33,494 nucleotides of DNA from Candidatus Melainabacteria bacterium (GTDB lineage Bacteria > Cyanobacteriota > Vampirovibrionia > Obscuribacterales > Obscuribacteraceae). The position numbers were made by a program, and so were the translations under genes. The notes beneath the pieces are model-generated. The model was given only the letters and a program-made list of their open reading frames with translations. It was not told the origin of the DNA and did not search any database. Below, in pieces: positions 25,070 through 31,965 of the stretch (position 1 is its first letter; each line of letters begins with the position of its first letter). Location: contig QKMZ01000010.1 of NCBI GenBank assembly GCA_003242885.1, positions 1 through 33,494 of the forward strand, read 5' to 3'.

Positions 25070-25112
25070 CCGGATGAGGTTAAACTGTGTTTTCCCTCAT
25101 CCGGTTTTCTTT
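25070..25112 (+). promoter_or_regulatory. 10-bp hairpin enclosing the methyltransferase start; possible terminator
   Basis: CCGGATGAGG (25070-25079) pairs perfectly with CCTCATCCGG (25095-25104). The left arm contains the GAGG Shine-Dalgarno (25076-25079) of the methyltransferase gene, the 15-nt loop contains its GTG start, and the right arm is codons 3-6. TTTTCTTTC follows, so the same hairpin can also act as a Rho-independent terminator for the EF-hand gene 54 bp upstream. Confidence 0.6.
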
Positions 25113-25806
25113 CATGTTTGAACCTCATTTAGTTATCGACCTACTCAAACCGCAGCCTGGCGCGCACGTTCTGGACCTGGCGACCCACCATGGCGACACG
25201 GCTATTGCACTTGCGGATGCCGGTTGCGTTGTTACAGCGATTGATTCATCCGAAAAGGCAATTCAAAAATGCAATGAAGTCTTGCAGCAGAAAAACATTA
25301 CCAATGTAACTGCATTGGTAATGGATGCTGAAAATCTGTCGTTTGGTGAAAACAAATTCGATGGAGCAACATGCCGAATGGCGACACACCATTTTGACGA
25401 TGTTCCTAGGGCTCTACAGCAAGTTGCAAGCGTTTTAAAGGAAAACGCTCCACTTATTATCGGCGACTCAATATCGCCCGATAATCGAGCTCTGGGTGAC
25501 TTTCTGATGAAGATTGGACGACTTCGTGATTCAACCTTCAAAACTTTGTATACAGTTGATGACTGGAAAAATCTCTTGAACAAAAACGGTCTGAAGCTGG
25601 TCGATTATAAGCTGACAAAAGACACCAGAGACGCCACCAGGTGGCTGGAACATTCTCCCTTATCGGACGAACAAAAACAGCGCATCCATGAGGCTTTTGT
25701 CGAAAGCCCACAAGAAGCGAAAGATTATCTGCAAGCCAAAATCGTCGACGGAAAAATAGTTGAATTTACCGACGACAAAATATTGATCAAAGCCGTCCGA
25801 TTGTAG
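25087..25806 (+). CDS. Class I SAM-dependent methyltransferase
   Basis: This encodes 239 residues with a Rossmann-like methyltransferase fold of the UbiE/Methyltransf_11 type. Motif I is VLDLATHHGDTAIAL (about 33-47), where HH replaces the usual first glycine pair. The acidic end of strand 2 is VTAIDSS, motif II is VMDAENLSF, and motif III is FDGATCRMATHHF, with HHF as often seen in small-molecule methyltransferases. The substrate is unknown. The GTG at 25087 has GAGG seven bases upstream, within a perfect hairpin; an ATG at 25114 has no ribosome binding site, but begins the part that looks conserved. It follows the EF-hand gene by 70 bp. A decayed palindrome with a T-run at 25822-25852 may end the transcript. 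Confidence 0.85.
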   Translation: MFSLIRFSFMFEPHLVIDLLKPQPGAHVLDLATHHGDTAIALADAGCVVTAIDSSEKAIQKCNEVLQQKNITNVTALVMDAENLSFGENKFDGATCRMATHHFDDVPRALQQVASVLKENAPLIIGDSISPDNRALGDFLMKIGRLRDSTFKTLYTVDDWKNLLNKNGLKLVDYKLTKDTRDATRWLEHSPLSDEQKQRIHEAFVESPQEAKDYLQAKIVDGKIVEFTDDKILIKAVRL

Positions 25807-25821
25807 GGGCAGTTTTAATGT

Positions 25822-25906
25822 AGGGCTAAGCATGGCATCGCCCTGTTTTTTTGTAGGGGAAGCACATGTGCTTCCCTGCCAGGGGTCCGCATGCGGCTCC
25901 CGTACG
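25822..25906. repeat. Three short palindromic elements after the methyltransferase gene
   Basis: First, GGGCTAAGC-atg-GCATCGCCC (about 25823-25843), a 9-bp stem with two mismatches followed by a seven-T run, may serve as terminator. Second, GGGAAGCACATGTGCTTCCC (25857-25876) is a perfect 20-bp palindrome preceded by GTAG. Third, CGCATGCGGCTCCCGTACG (25888-25906) matches 7659-7677 with one change. Each of the first two begins with GTAGGG. Confidence 0.65.
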
Positions 25907-25921
25907 TGCGTGAAAAACAAA

Positions 25922-25946
25922 AAGACCGCCGGTGGGTGGCGGTCTT
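25922..25946 (-). terminator. Rho-independent terminator of the 76-residue gene
   Basis: AAGACCGCC pairs with GGCGGTCTT (9 bp, 7-nt loop). Read on the minus strand it is followed by TTTGTTTTT. It lies 69 bp beyond the stop of the minus-strand gene at 26015. Confidence 0.85.
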
Positions 25947-26014
25947 GAATGCTTGTGTGTGTGGTGTTGTCAGTCCGATCGTCTGCCTGACCGGGGGAGA
26001 AGTTAGCTTTTGAA

Positions 26015-26245
26015 TTATGCGGCTTGCAGTTGAACGTCGTAGTTCAGGCGAACAAAGTCGTATTCAACGCGGATAGATACTGTGTCGCGGGTTGCGAATT
26101 CCAATCTGACGCGTCCGAGGGAGCTAGTCGAGTATTCGGACCAGTGGCGCGGAACGGACACGATTACATTTTCCGGACCCCACTCTTCAACATAGGCTTT
26201 GAGCACTTGGCAGAGTTTTTCTTCGTCGCATGAGTTCTTAAACAT
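26015..26245 (-). CDS. Small unknown protein, 76 residues
   Basis: I do not recognise this protein. From the ATG at 26245 it encodes 76 residues beginning MFKNSCDEEKLCQVLKAYVE, with a helical N-terminal third and then strand-like segments (NVIVSVP, RVRLEFATRD, SIRVEYDFVRLNYDVQL), consistent with a small alpha/beta domain. There is no signal or membrane segment, and the two cysteines are close together. The frame is open for 68 more codons upstream, but the start chosen has AGGTGGG just upstream, and the extension is Arg-rich and of unlike composition. A strong terminator follows, so it is probably a single-gene transcript with a leader in the 26246-26560 region. Confidence 0.7.
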   Translation of the reverse strand: MFKNSCDEEKLCQVLKAYVEEWGPENVIVSVPRHWSEYSTSSLGRVRLEFATRDTVSIRVEYDFVRLNYDVQLQAA

Positions 26246-26560
26246 AATTCCCACCTGTTTTCCAAAAAATCGTGTCGGCAACTTCGCTGTTCGTGCCCTC
26301 ACTCTACGGCGGTGGGTCGGCATTTCCAATTGGGGAAAATCCCCCCGGCTTCGTAGATCTCCCACGCCGCAAACGCCCACCTGGCGGGACTGCCACGTCA
26401 AATGCCAACCCGTGGGCGCCTGCGGGTCAAAAACGTCCAGTGCTCGCACTTCACCACAAACCCTTGCTAGCCAGGCGTTTCGGGAATTTTGTCAAACCCA
26501 GGCGCCAGCCTTAATGTTCCGCACGTAAACTAATCGTTCACTTCAGAAAGAAAGATTAAA
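26246..26560. other. Intergenic region, leader side of the 76-residue gene
   Basis: About 315 bp of G+C-rich sequence lies between the 76-residue gene and the terminator of the TPR-matrixin gene. It contains GGGGA-aaa-TCCCC (26333-26345), and three TTTGAC words on the minus strand (26397-26402, 26426-26431, 26491-26496), none with a good -10 at the right distance. I see no ORF on the plus strand that looks real. Confidence 0.4.
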
Positions 26561-26582
26561 ATGGAGCATTTTGATGCTCCAT
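26561..26582 (-). terminator. Terminator of the second TPR-matrixin gene
   Basis: ATGGAGCAT pairs with ATGCTCCAT (9 bp, 4-nt loop). On the minus strand it is followed by TTTAATCTTTCTTTC. It lies 28 bp beyond the stop of the gene ending at 26610. Confidence 0.75.
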
Positions 26583-26609
26583 CAAAAGCAAAGTTTTGGA
26601 CTCTCCTGG

Positions 26610-28697
26610 CTACTTCGAATACAGAGTCTGGATCGTATTGCAATCTCTTGGAGTTAGTTCTTTCCAAACGTCTGCTAGTGGTGTGGTGAAGAACATTATG
26701 TCCTGTGGGTTTCTGGTATGTCCGCCCAGACCGAGCGCGTGCCCTATTTCATGTAAGCAAATCCAGCGTAAGCGATTTTCTGATACTGGAATGCTGGGGG
26801 ACATTGGATGCGGAACAGTGAGAACAAGCATGGTTACGTGCTGAATTCCAGCTTGCGAACCATAAACAGTAGTCTCACCTGCTTCGGCTGAGTTCATGAA
26901 CTTGCTTGTATCACTCGTCCAAGTACAGACGATGTCTGCTGTTTTCGGATCGCTGACGCCCTTGAATGAAATTTTGCCACCAGAACAATTACCCCAATCT
27001 TGGAAGCACTTGATCAAACATTGGTCAAATGCAGGTTGGTAGCCCTTTACGTTTGCGGCGGGAATGATGCAAACTTTCAAAGGCATTCGATTTGAAGGCC
27101 ATCTTCCGAGACGAGCGCCACCAACATCGTTGAGATAGTTTGATGCTGCGTTTCCTGCGCCACCTTGCACTATGCCACCACCGGTGGTGAGACGCGCAGT
27201 AGGTTGCCCACTGACATTGGGGCGTGGCGTAGCAGATGCGACCTGCGGACGATTAGCAGGCGGTTGAGGCGGTTGAGGCGGTTGAGGCAGTTGAGGTGGT
27301 CGTTGAGCCGGTTGCTGCGTCTGCACGGGTGGATACGATTGCGGAGGTTCATCCGGCGGACCGAAACGACTGGGGTCCGAACCGCCTTGTCCTGCGTTTG
27401 CGATCGGCTGGAAATTCCCTTGCGAACCAGCATTTCCAATCGGTTGAAAATTGCCCTGCGCTCCAGCGTTTCCAATGGGCTGAAAGTTGCCTTGTGAGCC
27501 ACCACCACCGATAGGTTGAAATCCGCCACCTTGTGTTTTGACATTGCCGAGCGGCTGAAATCCACCACCTTGCCCACCACCAGTTTTACCAATCGGCTGG
27601 AAATTTCCCTGAGCGCCGGCGGTTTTACCGATTGGTTGGAAGTTTCCTTGCGAGCCAACAGAGTTACCTATCGGCTGAAAGTTGCCCTGCGAACCGCCAG
27701 AGTTTCCGCCACTGGAGCCGCTGTCAGTGCCCTGCCAGCCACTAAGTCCGACAGAACTGCTACCACCCGAACTACTCGATGAATTTGATGAAGACCCCCC
27801 CGAGGTATTCCAACTGGAGCCACCCGAAGAACTAGAACCAGAGCTGCTAGCAGAACTATTGCCACTAGTAGAATCACTGCCTTGCCATTCGCTTAGCCCA
27901 GGCTGAGTAGCAGATGATGCACTGTTGCTACTGGTTGAACCCTTACTCCAATCGGTTTTCGCCTTTTGCGGAGCAGCAAATCCTTGCGAGCCATCACCAA
28001 TCGGTTGAAAGTTATTACCCTGTGGCGGACTATTGATCGGCTGAAAGTTCGCCTGGGATCCGCTGTTTCCAATCGGCTGGAAATTGTTTCCTTGTTGTTG
28101 TGTTTGTTGTGTTTGTTGTGTTTGTTGTGTTTGTTGTGCTTGTTGAGGCTGACTTGGTCGGGCTGCTGGAAGATTGGTTTGGCGCCCCATTTCTTTGTTC
28201 AACCCTTGAATCAAGTTGCGCAATTTACCCGCTTCAGGGTTGGAAGGAAAACGTGTGACAAACTCGGTGTAGGCCTGCACAGCCTCTTCAATTTTTCCAA
28301 GCATCTGATAGCTGGCGCCCAGATTCATCCACGCATATGGCATCTGCGGATTGAGGCGTGAAGCCTCTTGGTACTGCTTTACCGCTTCTTCGGTTTGCCC
28401 CATCTTTGCAAGGGCAATGCCGTAGTTGTAGTGCGCATCAGGCATGTTGGGGGCAATGCGTACCGCACTCTCAAGTCTAAATAACGCTTCTGCATTTTTG
28501 TTCTGATTGAGAAGCTGGGAAGCTTCATTCACCAGTTGCCCGGCATCGTACTCTTCTTTCGTAATTGACCGCCCCTGCGCATCCGTGTAGGTTTGCGCGA
28601 ACGCGACGGGTACCGACGTTGTGAAAGAAATCAAAGTCAACGATAAAGCGAAACTAACAAAAATCGAGGTCGTTTTCCCGTCAATTCTTTTTGGCAT
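26610..28697 (-). CDS. Exported TPR protein with QPIG repeats and matrixin-like protease domain
   Basis: This predicted secreted zinc protease has 695 residues. A signal peptide covers 1-35 (ending AFAQ), with AAGGA seven bases before the ATG. Three TPR units span about 50-160. A long low-complexity region spans about 175-520, with QQT tandem repeats, eleven FQP(I/L)G-type motifs interrupted by a Ser/Gly-rich block, and a Pro/Gln block. The matrixin-like domain covers about 535-695, with zinc ligands in HEIGHALGLGGH (His649, His653, His660), a Glu650 base and a DIMFF Met-turn candidate. As in its paralog at 17420-18742 the third His is one residue later than classic. It starts 44 bp after pgk on the same strand, so read-through from gap-pgk is possible. 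Confidence 0.88.
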   Translation of the reverse strand: MPKRIDGKTTSIFVSFALSLTLISFTTSVPVAFAQTYTDAQGRSITKEEYDAGQLVNEASQLLNQNKNAEALFRLESAVRIAPNMPDAHYNYGIALAKMGQTEEAVKQYQEASRLNPQMPYAWMNLGASYQMLGKIEEAVQAYTEFVTRFPSNPEAGKLRNLIQGLNKEMGRQTNLPAARPSQPQQAQQTQQTQQTQQTQQQGNNFQPIGNSGSQANFQPINSPPQGNNFQPIGDGSQGFAAPQKAKTDWSKGSTSSNSASSATQPGLSEWQGSDSTSGNSSASSSGSSSSGGSSWNTSGGSSSNSSSSSGGSSSVGLSGWQGTDSGSSGGNSGGSQGNFQPIGNSVGSQGNFQPIGKTAGAQGNFQPIGKTGGGQGGGFQPLGNVKTQGGGFQPIGGGGSQGNFQPIGNAGAQGNFQPIGNAGSQGNFQPIANAGQGGSDPSRFGPPDEPPQSYPPVQTQQPAQRPPQLPQPPQPPQPPANRPQVASATPRPNVSGQPTARLTTGGGIVQGGAGNAASNYLNDVGGARLGRWPSNRMPLKVCIIPAANVKGYQPAFDQCLIKCFQDWGNCSGGKISFKGVSDPKTADIVCTWTSDTSKFMNSAEAGETTVYGSQAGIQHVTMLVLTVPHPMSPSIPVSENRLRWICLHEIGHALGLGGHTRNPQDIMFFTTPLADVWKELTPRDCNTIQTLYSK
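27261..27296. repeat. 9-bp tandem repeat coding for Pro/Gln
   Basis: Four copies of CGGTTGAGG, the last with one change, lie within the protease gene and encode QPP units on the minus strand. The 9-bp period keeps the frame if copy number varies. Confidence 0.8.
27400..28090. repeat. Degenerate repeats coding for FQPIG motifs
   Basis: About eleven copies of an imperfect unit encode (N)FQP(I/L)G/N followed by 6-12 Gly/Ser/Ala/Gln residues. Copies fall in two groups on either side of a Ser/Gly-rich block. The codons differ between copies, so the peptide and not just the DNA seems to be kept. Confidence 0.75.
28101..28145. repeat. 9-bp microsatellite TGTTTGTTG
   Basis: Four perfect copies and one copy with a single change encode repeated Gln-Gln-Thr on the minus strand. 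Length changes would stay in frame. Confidence 0.85.
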
Positions 28698-28741
28698 CGC
28701 TAGTTCCTTGCTAGTGATTTGCTATTGATTTGGTTGGTCGG

Positions 28742-30010
28742 TCAGTTCTTCCGAATTGCATCCAACTCGCGCGTAGCACCCTTCGGCGCATTGTCGAGGC
28801 AGGCAATACCAGGCAATTCCTTACCTTCCAAAAATTCCAACGAGGCACCGCCACCGGTGCTAACGTGTGTGAACTGGTTTTCGTTGATGCCGTGCGCACG
28901 AACAGCGCTAACTGAATCGCCACCGCCAACAATAGTGACAACACCCTGCTCTGTGAGTTTTACAAGTTCGTCGATGAGGCGATAAGTACCTGCTTCATAG
29001 CCGTGCTCAAACACACCCATAGGTCCGTTGAACACGATTGTTTTGCACTTGGACAACTCATCATGAATCAGCGCGATGGTCTTCGGTCCGATGTCTAATC
29101 CCATCTGGTCTGACGGTATAGCATCAATCGACACAACGTGCGGCTCTGCCGGAAGAGCATCTCCTTCACCAGGAAATTTCGGAGCTACAACAACGTCGAT
29201 CGGCAAAATTAGTTTTACCCCTTCTTCCTCAGCTTCTTTCTCCAACTGTTTGCAATAGTCCAGCCTATCATCTTCTACCAAAGACTTGCCAACTTCCAAC
29301 CCACGGGCTTTGAAGAAGGTGAAAGCCATCGCACCACCGATAATAATCGTGTCGACGCGACCGAGAAGATTTTGCAAAACACCGATTTTGGAGGAAACTT
29401 TCGCACCACCGATAATGGTGGCAACTGGGCGAGTTGGGTCAAGCGCCTGGGTGAGCATTCTGATTTCTTTGTCCAGGAGGAAACCTGCCAGAGCTGGTTT
29501 CAAGTACTTGGATACGCCTTCGGTGGAAGCGTGAGCACGGTGAACTGCGCCAAACGCATCGCTTACATAAATGTCAGCCAGTGAAGCGAGCTTCTTGGAA
29601 AACTCGTCGTCGTTCTTCTCCTCTTCGGCATAGAAACGGACGTTCTCGAGAAGGAGCACGTCACCTGGTTTCATCTCGGAGATTGCCTTTTCCACTTCCG
29701 GACCAACGCAATCGCCGACAAACTTTGCGGTGCACCCAACATTGTCACTAAGCAGTTGCGAGAGTCTCGTCGAGATCGGACGCAGGCTGTACTTCTCGTT
29801 CTTCGTACCTTTCGGTCGCCCGAGGTGTGAGCAGAGAATTACTTTGGCGCCGGCCTTGTGCAGGAATTCAATCGTCTGCAAGCTGCCACGAATGCGGGAA
29901 TCATCAGCAACCGAGCCATCTTCGTGCTGCGGAACATTGTAGTCAACACGAACAAGCACGCGCTTGTTTTTGAAGGTATCGGCTCCCGCCTGTGCAATGC
30001 TGAGTTTCAT
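28742..30010 (-). CDS. pgk: Phosphoglycerate kinase
   Basis: This glycolytic enzyme transfers phosphate from 1,3-bisphosphoglycerate to ADP in the cytosol. At 422 residues it is slightly long (usual about 390-400). Conserved blocks are present: RVDYNVP near 21, ADDSRI, SHLGRPKG near 62, LLLENVRFY, SDAFGAVHRAHAS, GGAKVSSKI, NGPMGVFE, GGGDSVSAV and STGGGASLEFLEG. GGGAG lies six bases before the ATG. It is 159 bp downstream of gap on the same strand, the common gap-pgk order, and 44 bp upstream of a TPR-matrixin protease gene. No terminator is visible between pgk and the protease gene. Confidence 0.97.
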   Translation of the reverse strand: MKLSIAQAGADTFKNKRVLVRVDYNVPQHEDGSVADDSRIRGSLQTIEFLHKAGAKVILCSHLGRPKGTKNEKYSLRPISTRLSQLLSDNVGCTAKFVGDCVGPEVEKAISEMKPGDVLLLENVRFYAEEEKNDDEFSKKLASLADIYVSDAFGAVHRAHASTEGVSKYLKPALAGFLLDKEIRMLTQALDPTRPVATIIGGAKVSSKIGVLQNLLGRVDTIIIGGAMAFTFFKARGLEVGKSLVEDDRLDYCKQLEKEAEEEGVKLILPIDVVVAPKFPGEGDALPAEPHVVSIDAIPSDQMGLDIGPKTIALIHDELSKCKTIVFNGPMGVFEHGYEAGTYRLIDELVKLTEQGVVTIVGGGDSVSAVRAHGINENQFTHVSTGGGASLEFLEGKELPGIACLDNAPKGATRELDAIRKN

Positions 30011-30105
30011 ACTCGACTCCCGAAGGGTTGGGTGGGGATAGTAATAAAGGAACCGCCCCGGTTTTTAGTTGCTGCGCCGTAGTTGGGATTAGGTCTCTAT
30101 GGACT

Positions 30106-30129
30106 GGCGACGCAATGCGTCACCCCTAC
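30106..30129. repeat. Short palindromic intergenic element between gap and pgk
   Basis: GGCGACGC-aat-GCGTCACC is an 8-bp stem with one mismatch (G-T pairable) and a 3-nt loop, continued by CCTAC. It is the same design as the elements at 2004-2025 and 25822-25876. Confidence 0.6.
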
Positions 30130-30139
30130 ATTACGCTGC

Positions 30140-30162
30140 AACCGCCAACCGAGGCGGTTTTT
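30140..30162 (+). terminator. Terminator-like hairpin facing into gap
   Basis: AACCGCC pairs with GGCGGTT (7 bp, 6-nt loop) and is followed by TTTG on the plus strand, giving five Ts in a row. It lies 8 bp beyond the gap stop, but the T-tract is on the plus strand, so it would stop antisense transcription entering gap and not the gap transcript itself. Confidence 0.45.
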
Positions 30163-30169
30163 GATTAAT

Positions 30170-31192
30170 CTAGACCTTGACGGCCAATTTGCTGGCGACC
30201 ATGGTTGCCAATTCGATCAAGCGGTTGCTGTAGCCCCACTCGTTGTCGTACCAAGCAATGACTTTGACCATGCGCTTTTCAGCAACCATGGTGAGGTCAG
30301 CATCAACGATGGACGACAGTTTGTTGCCCTTGTAGTCGATGGATACGAGCGGAACATCGCTGACACCCATGATGTTCTTGAGACCCTTGCCGGCTGCTTC
30401 TTTGAGCACCTTGTTGATCTCTTCTTTGGTGGTGTCTTTCTTGACGGTGGCAACGAGGTCGACGACCGATACGTTCGGAGTCGGCACACGCATTGCGAAG
30501 CCATTCAATTTGCCTTTGAGGTGCGGCAATACCAGACCGATTGCTTTAGCAGCGCCGGTCGACGAAGGAATCATCGATTCGGCAGCAGCGCGGGCGCGGC
30601 GCAGGTCGGAGTGACCGGTGTCGAGCAAACGTTGGTCGAGGGTGTAGCTGTGGATGGTGGTCATCAAACCGCATTCGATGCCGAATGCTTCGTCGATGAT
30701 CTTCGCTACTGGAGCCAAGCAGTTGGTGGTGCAGCTGGCGTTCGAGATGATGTTGTGCTTCTCGGGGTTGTAGTCTTTGTCGTTGACGCCGAGAACAACG
30801 GTAATGTCTTCATCGGTCGCAGGAGCCGAGATAAGAACCTTCTTGGCGCCGGCGGTGATGTGACCTTTTGCCTTTTCTGCTTTGGTGAAAACACCGGAGC
30901 ACTCGAGCACAATGTCGATTTTTTCAGCAGACCACGGGCAGGTCGACGGGTCTTTTTCTTTGTAGAACTTGATTTTCTTGCCGTTTACTTCGAGACCGTC
31001 TTCGAGTTGGTTAACTTCGAAAGGCAGTTCGCCGAGGATGGAGTCATACTTCAGCAAGTGCGCCGAGGTAGGCAGATCCTGCAGCGGATCGTTGATGGCG
31101 ACGATTTCGAACTCTTTTCCGGCATTGTGCAAATAAGCGCGTAAAGCGTTGCGGCCGATGCGGCCAAATCCGTTGATTGCTACTCTTACCAT
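30170..31192 (-). CDS. gap: Glyceraldehyde-3-phosphate dehydrogenase
   Basis: This oxidises glyceraldehyde-3-phosphate to 1,3-bisphosphoglycerate with NAD(P) in the cytosol and feeds pgk. From the chosen start it has 340 residues, the usual length. The nucleotide-binding INGFGRIGRN is at the N-terminus, the catalytic Cys154 is in NASCTTNC, His181 is in TTIHSYT, and WYDNEWGYSNR is near the C-terminus. AINDP takes the place of the common AINDL after strand 2. The ATG at 31192 is preceded by GGGAGAAGAG; the frame extends eight codons further (ATG at 31216) but those codons contain the purine-rich ribosome binding site. Confidence 0.97.
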   Translation of the reverse strand: MVRVAINGFGRIGRNALRAYLHNAGKEFEIVAINDPLQDLPTSAHLLKYDSILGELPFEVNQLEDGLEVNGKKIKFYKEKDPSTCPWSAEKIDIVLECSGVFTKAEKAKGHITAGAKKVLISAPATDEDITVVLGVNDKDYNPEKHNIISNASCTTNCLAPVAKIIDEAFGIECGLMTTIHSYTLDQRLLDTGHSDLRRARAAAESMIPSSTGAAKAIGLVLPHLKGKLNGFAMRVPTPNVSVVDLVATVKKDTTKEEINKVLKEAAGKGLKNIMGVSDVPLVSIDYKGNKLSSIVDADLTMVAEKRMVKVIAWYDNEWGYSNRLIELATMVASKLAVKV

Positions 31193-31542
31193 CTGTTTCT
31201 CTTCTCCCATGGTCATTAAGTACCGTTGGTTTGCTAAGTTGCGCGGTATCGCGCTAAGTCACGTTTATCCCGGCTCGCCACGCGGGATGTCACGTGGAGT
31301 CGGCAATTCGCCAGCCTTTCGGCGGGTGCGCTGTTTAGAGGATAGTACGGAGAAGCCCCAAACCCCATTTGTTTTATGGTGTTTAAAGCAATTGCTGGGA
31401 CAAATCTTTATTTTTGGTGATTTAGCGCCATATTTCGCCGTTTGGACCTTACCCTTTTACTTGGCTACCCGCCTCGGCTGCGTCATTTTGATAAGCTAGA
31501 GATCCGGAGTGGTGTAAAAACTGACAGAGCTGAGGTTTGAGC
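31193..31542. other. Divergent intergenic region between gap and nfu
   Basis: This 350-bp gap must hold promoters for both genes. I could not find a pair of hexamers good enough to name. An AT-rich core lies at about 31370-31440. There is no convincing ORF. Confidence 0.4.
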
Positions 31543-31761
31543 ATGCGCGATCAAGTAGAAGCAATTCTCGACAAACTCCGTCCAATGCTGATGATGGACG
31601 GCGGAAACATAGAACTGGTGGACGTCAAAGATGGAGAAGTCTTTGTTCACCTGGTCGGAGCTTGCGGCATGTGCCCCAGCTCGACCATGACCCTCAAGAT
31701 GGGCGTAGAGCGTGCCATCAAAGAGGAGATGCCTGACATCAAGCGCGTCGTTCAGGTCTAA
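31543..31761 (+). CDS. nfu: NifU C-terminal-domain Fe-S scaffold protein
   Basis: This 72-residue protein consists only of a NifU-like C-terminal domain, as in cyanobacterial and plastid Nfu. The CxxC pair is GACGMCPSS (Cys41, Cys44), which in the family binds a 4Fe-4S cluster bridged between two subunits and passes it to target proteins. The N-terminal LRPMLMMDGGNIELVDV is a family hallmark. GAGG lies seven bases before the ATG, so I prefer this over the TTG six bases upstream. It stands alone, divergent from gap, and is followed by a strongly structured 3' region. Confidence 0.93.
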   Translation: MRDQVEAILDKLRPMLMMDGGNIELVDVKDGEVFVHLVGACGMCPSSTMTLKMGVERAIKEEMPDIKRVVQV

Positions 31762-31825
31762 TTCGGACCAGTTACTTGAGCAATACTGGTCAAGAGCCGA
31801 ATGCGGTTCTTGGCAAAAAATGCCA
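31761..31825 (+). other. Hairpins just after the nfu stop
   Basis: ATTCGG/CCGAAT (31761-31766 with 31797-31802) encloses ACCAGT/ACTGGT (31767-31772 with 31785-31790), a two-part stem with a 6-nt bulge that begins within the stop codon. A second hairpin, TGGCA-aaaaa-TGCCA, follows at 31811-31825. Confidence 0.45.
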
Positions 31826-31850
31826 TTTAACACGCAACAATTCTTTCTTT

Positions 31851-31891
31851 AAAACCATAGCCGCCGCCATCCAAGCGCTGGCTATGGTTTT
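31851..31891. terminator. Probable bidirectional terminator between nfu and the membrane protein gene
   Basis: AAAACCATAGCC (31851-31862) pairs perfectly with GGCTATGGTTTT (31880-31891), 12 bp with a 17-nt loop. The stem ends in A/T on each side, so both converging genes would see a G+C core followed by Ts. Confidence 0.65.
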
Positions 31892-31965
31892 AGGTTTGCA
31901 TAAGCAATCCGCAGTGACGATGCAATGCGTTGCCCGTGTGACGAAAGGCGCGCGCCTACAAAGTT

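Noticed and set aside
26246..26449. 68-codon upstream extension of the 76-residue gene
   Set aside because: It is Arg-rich with unlike composition, and a better ribosome binding site (AGGTGGG) sits directly before the inner ATG.
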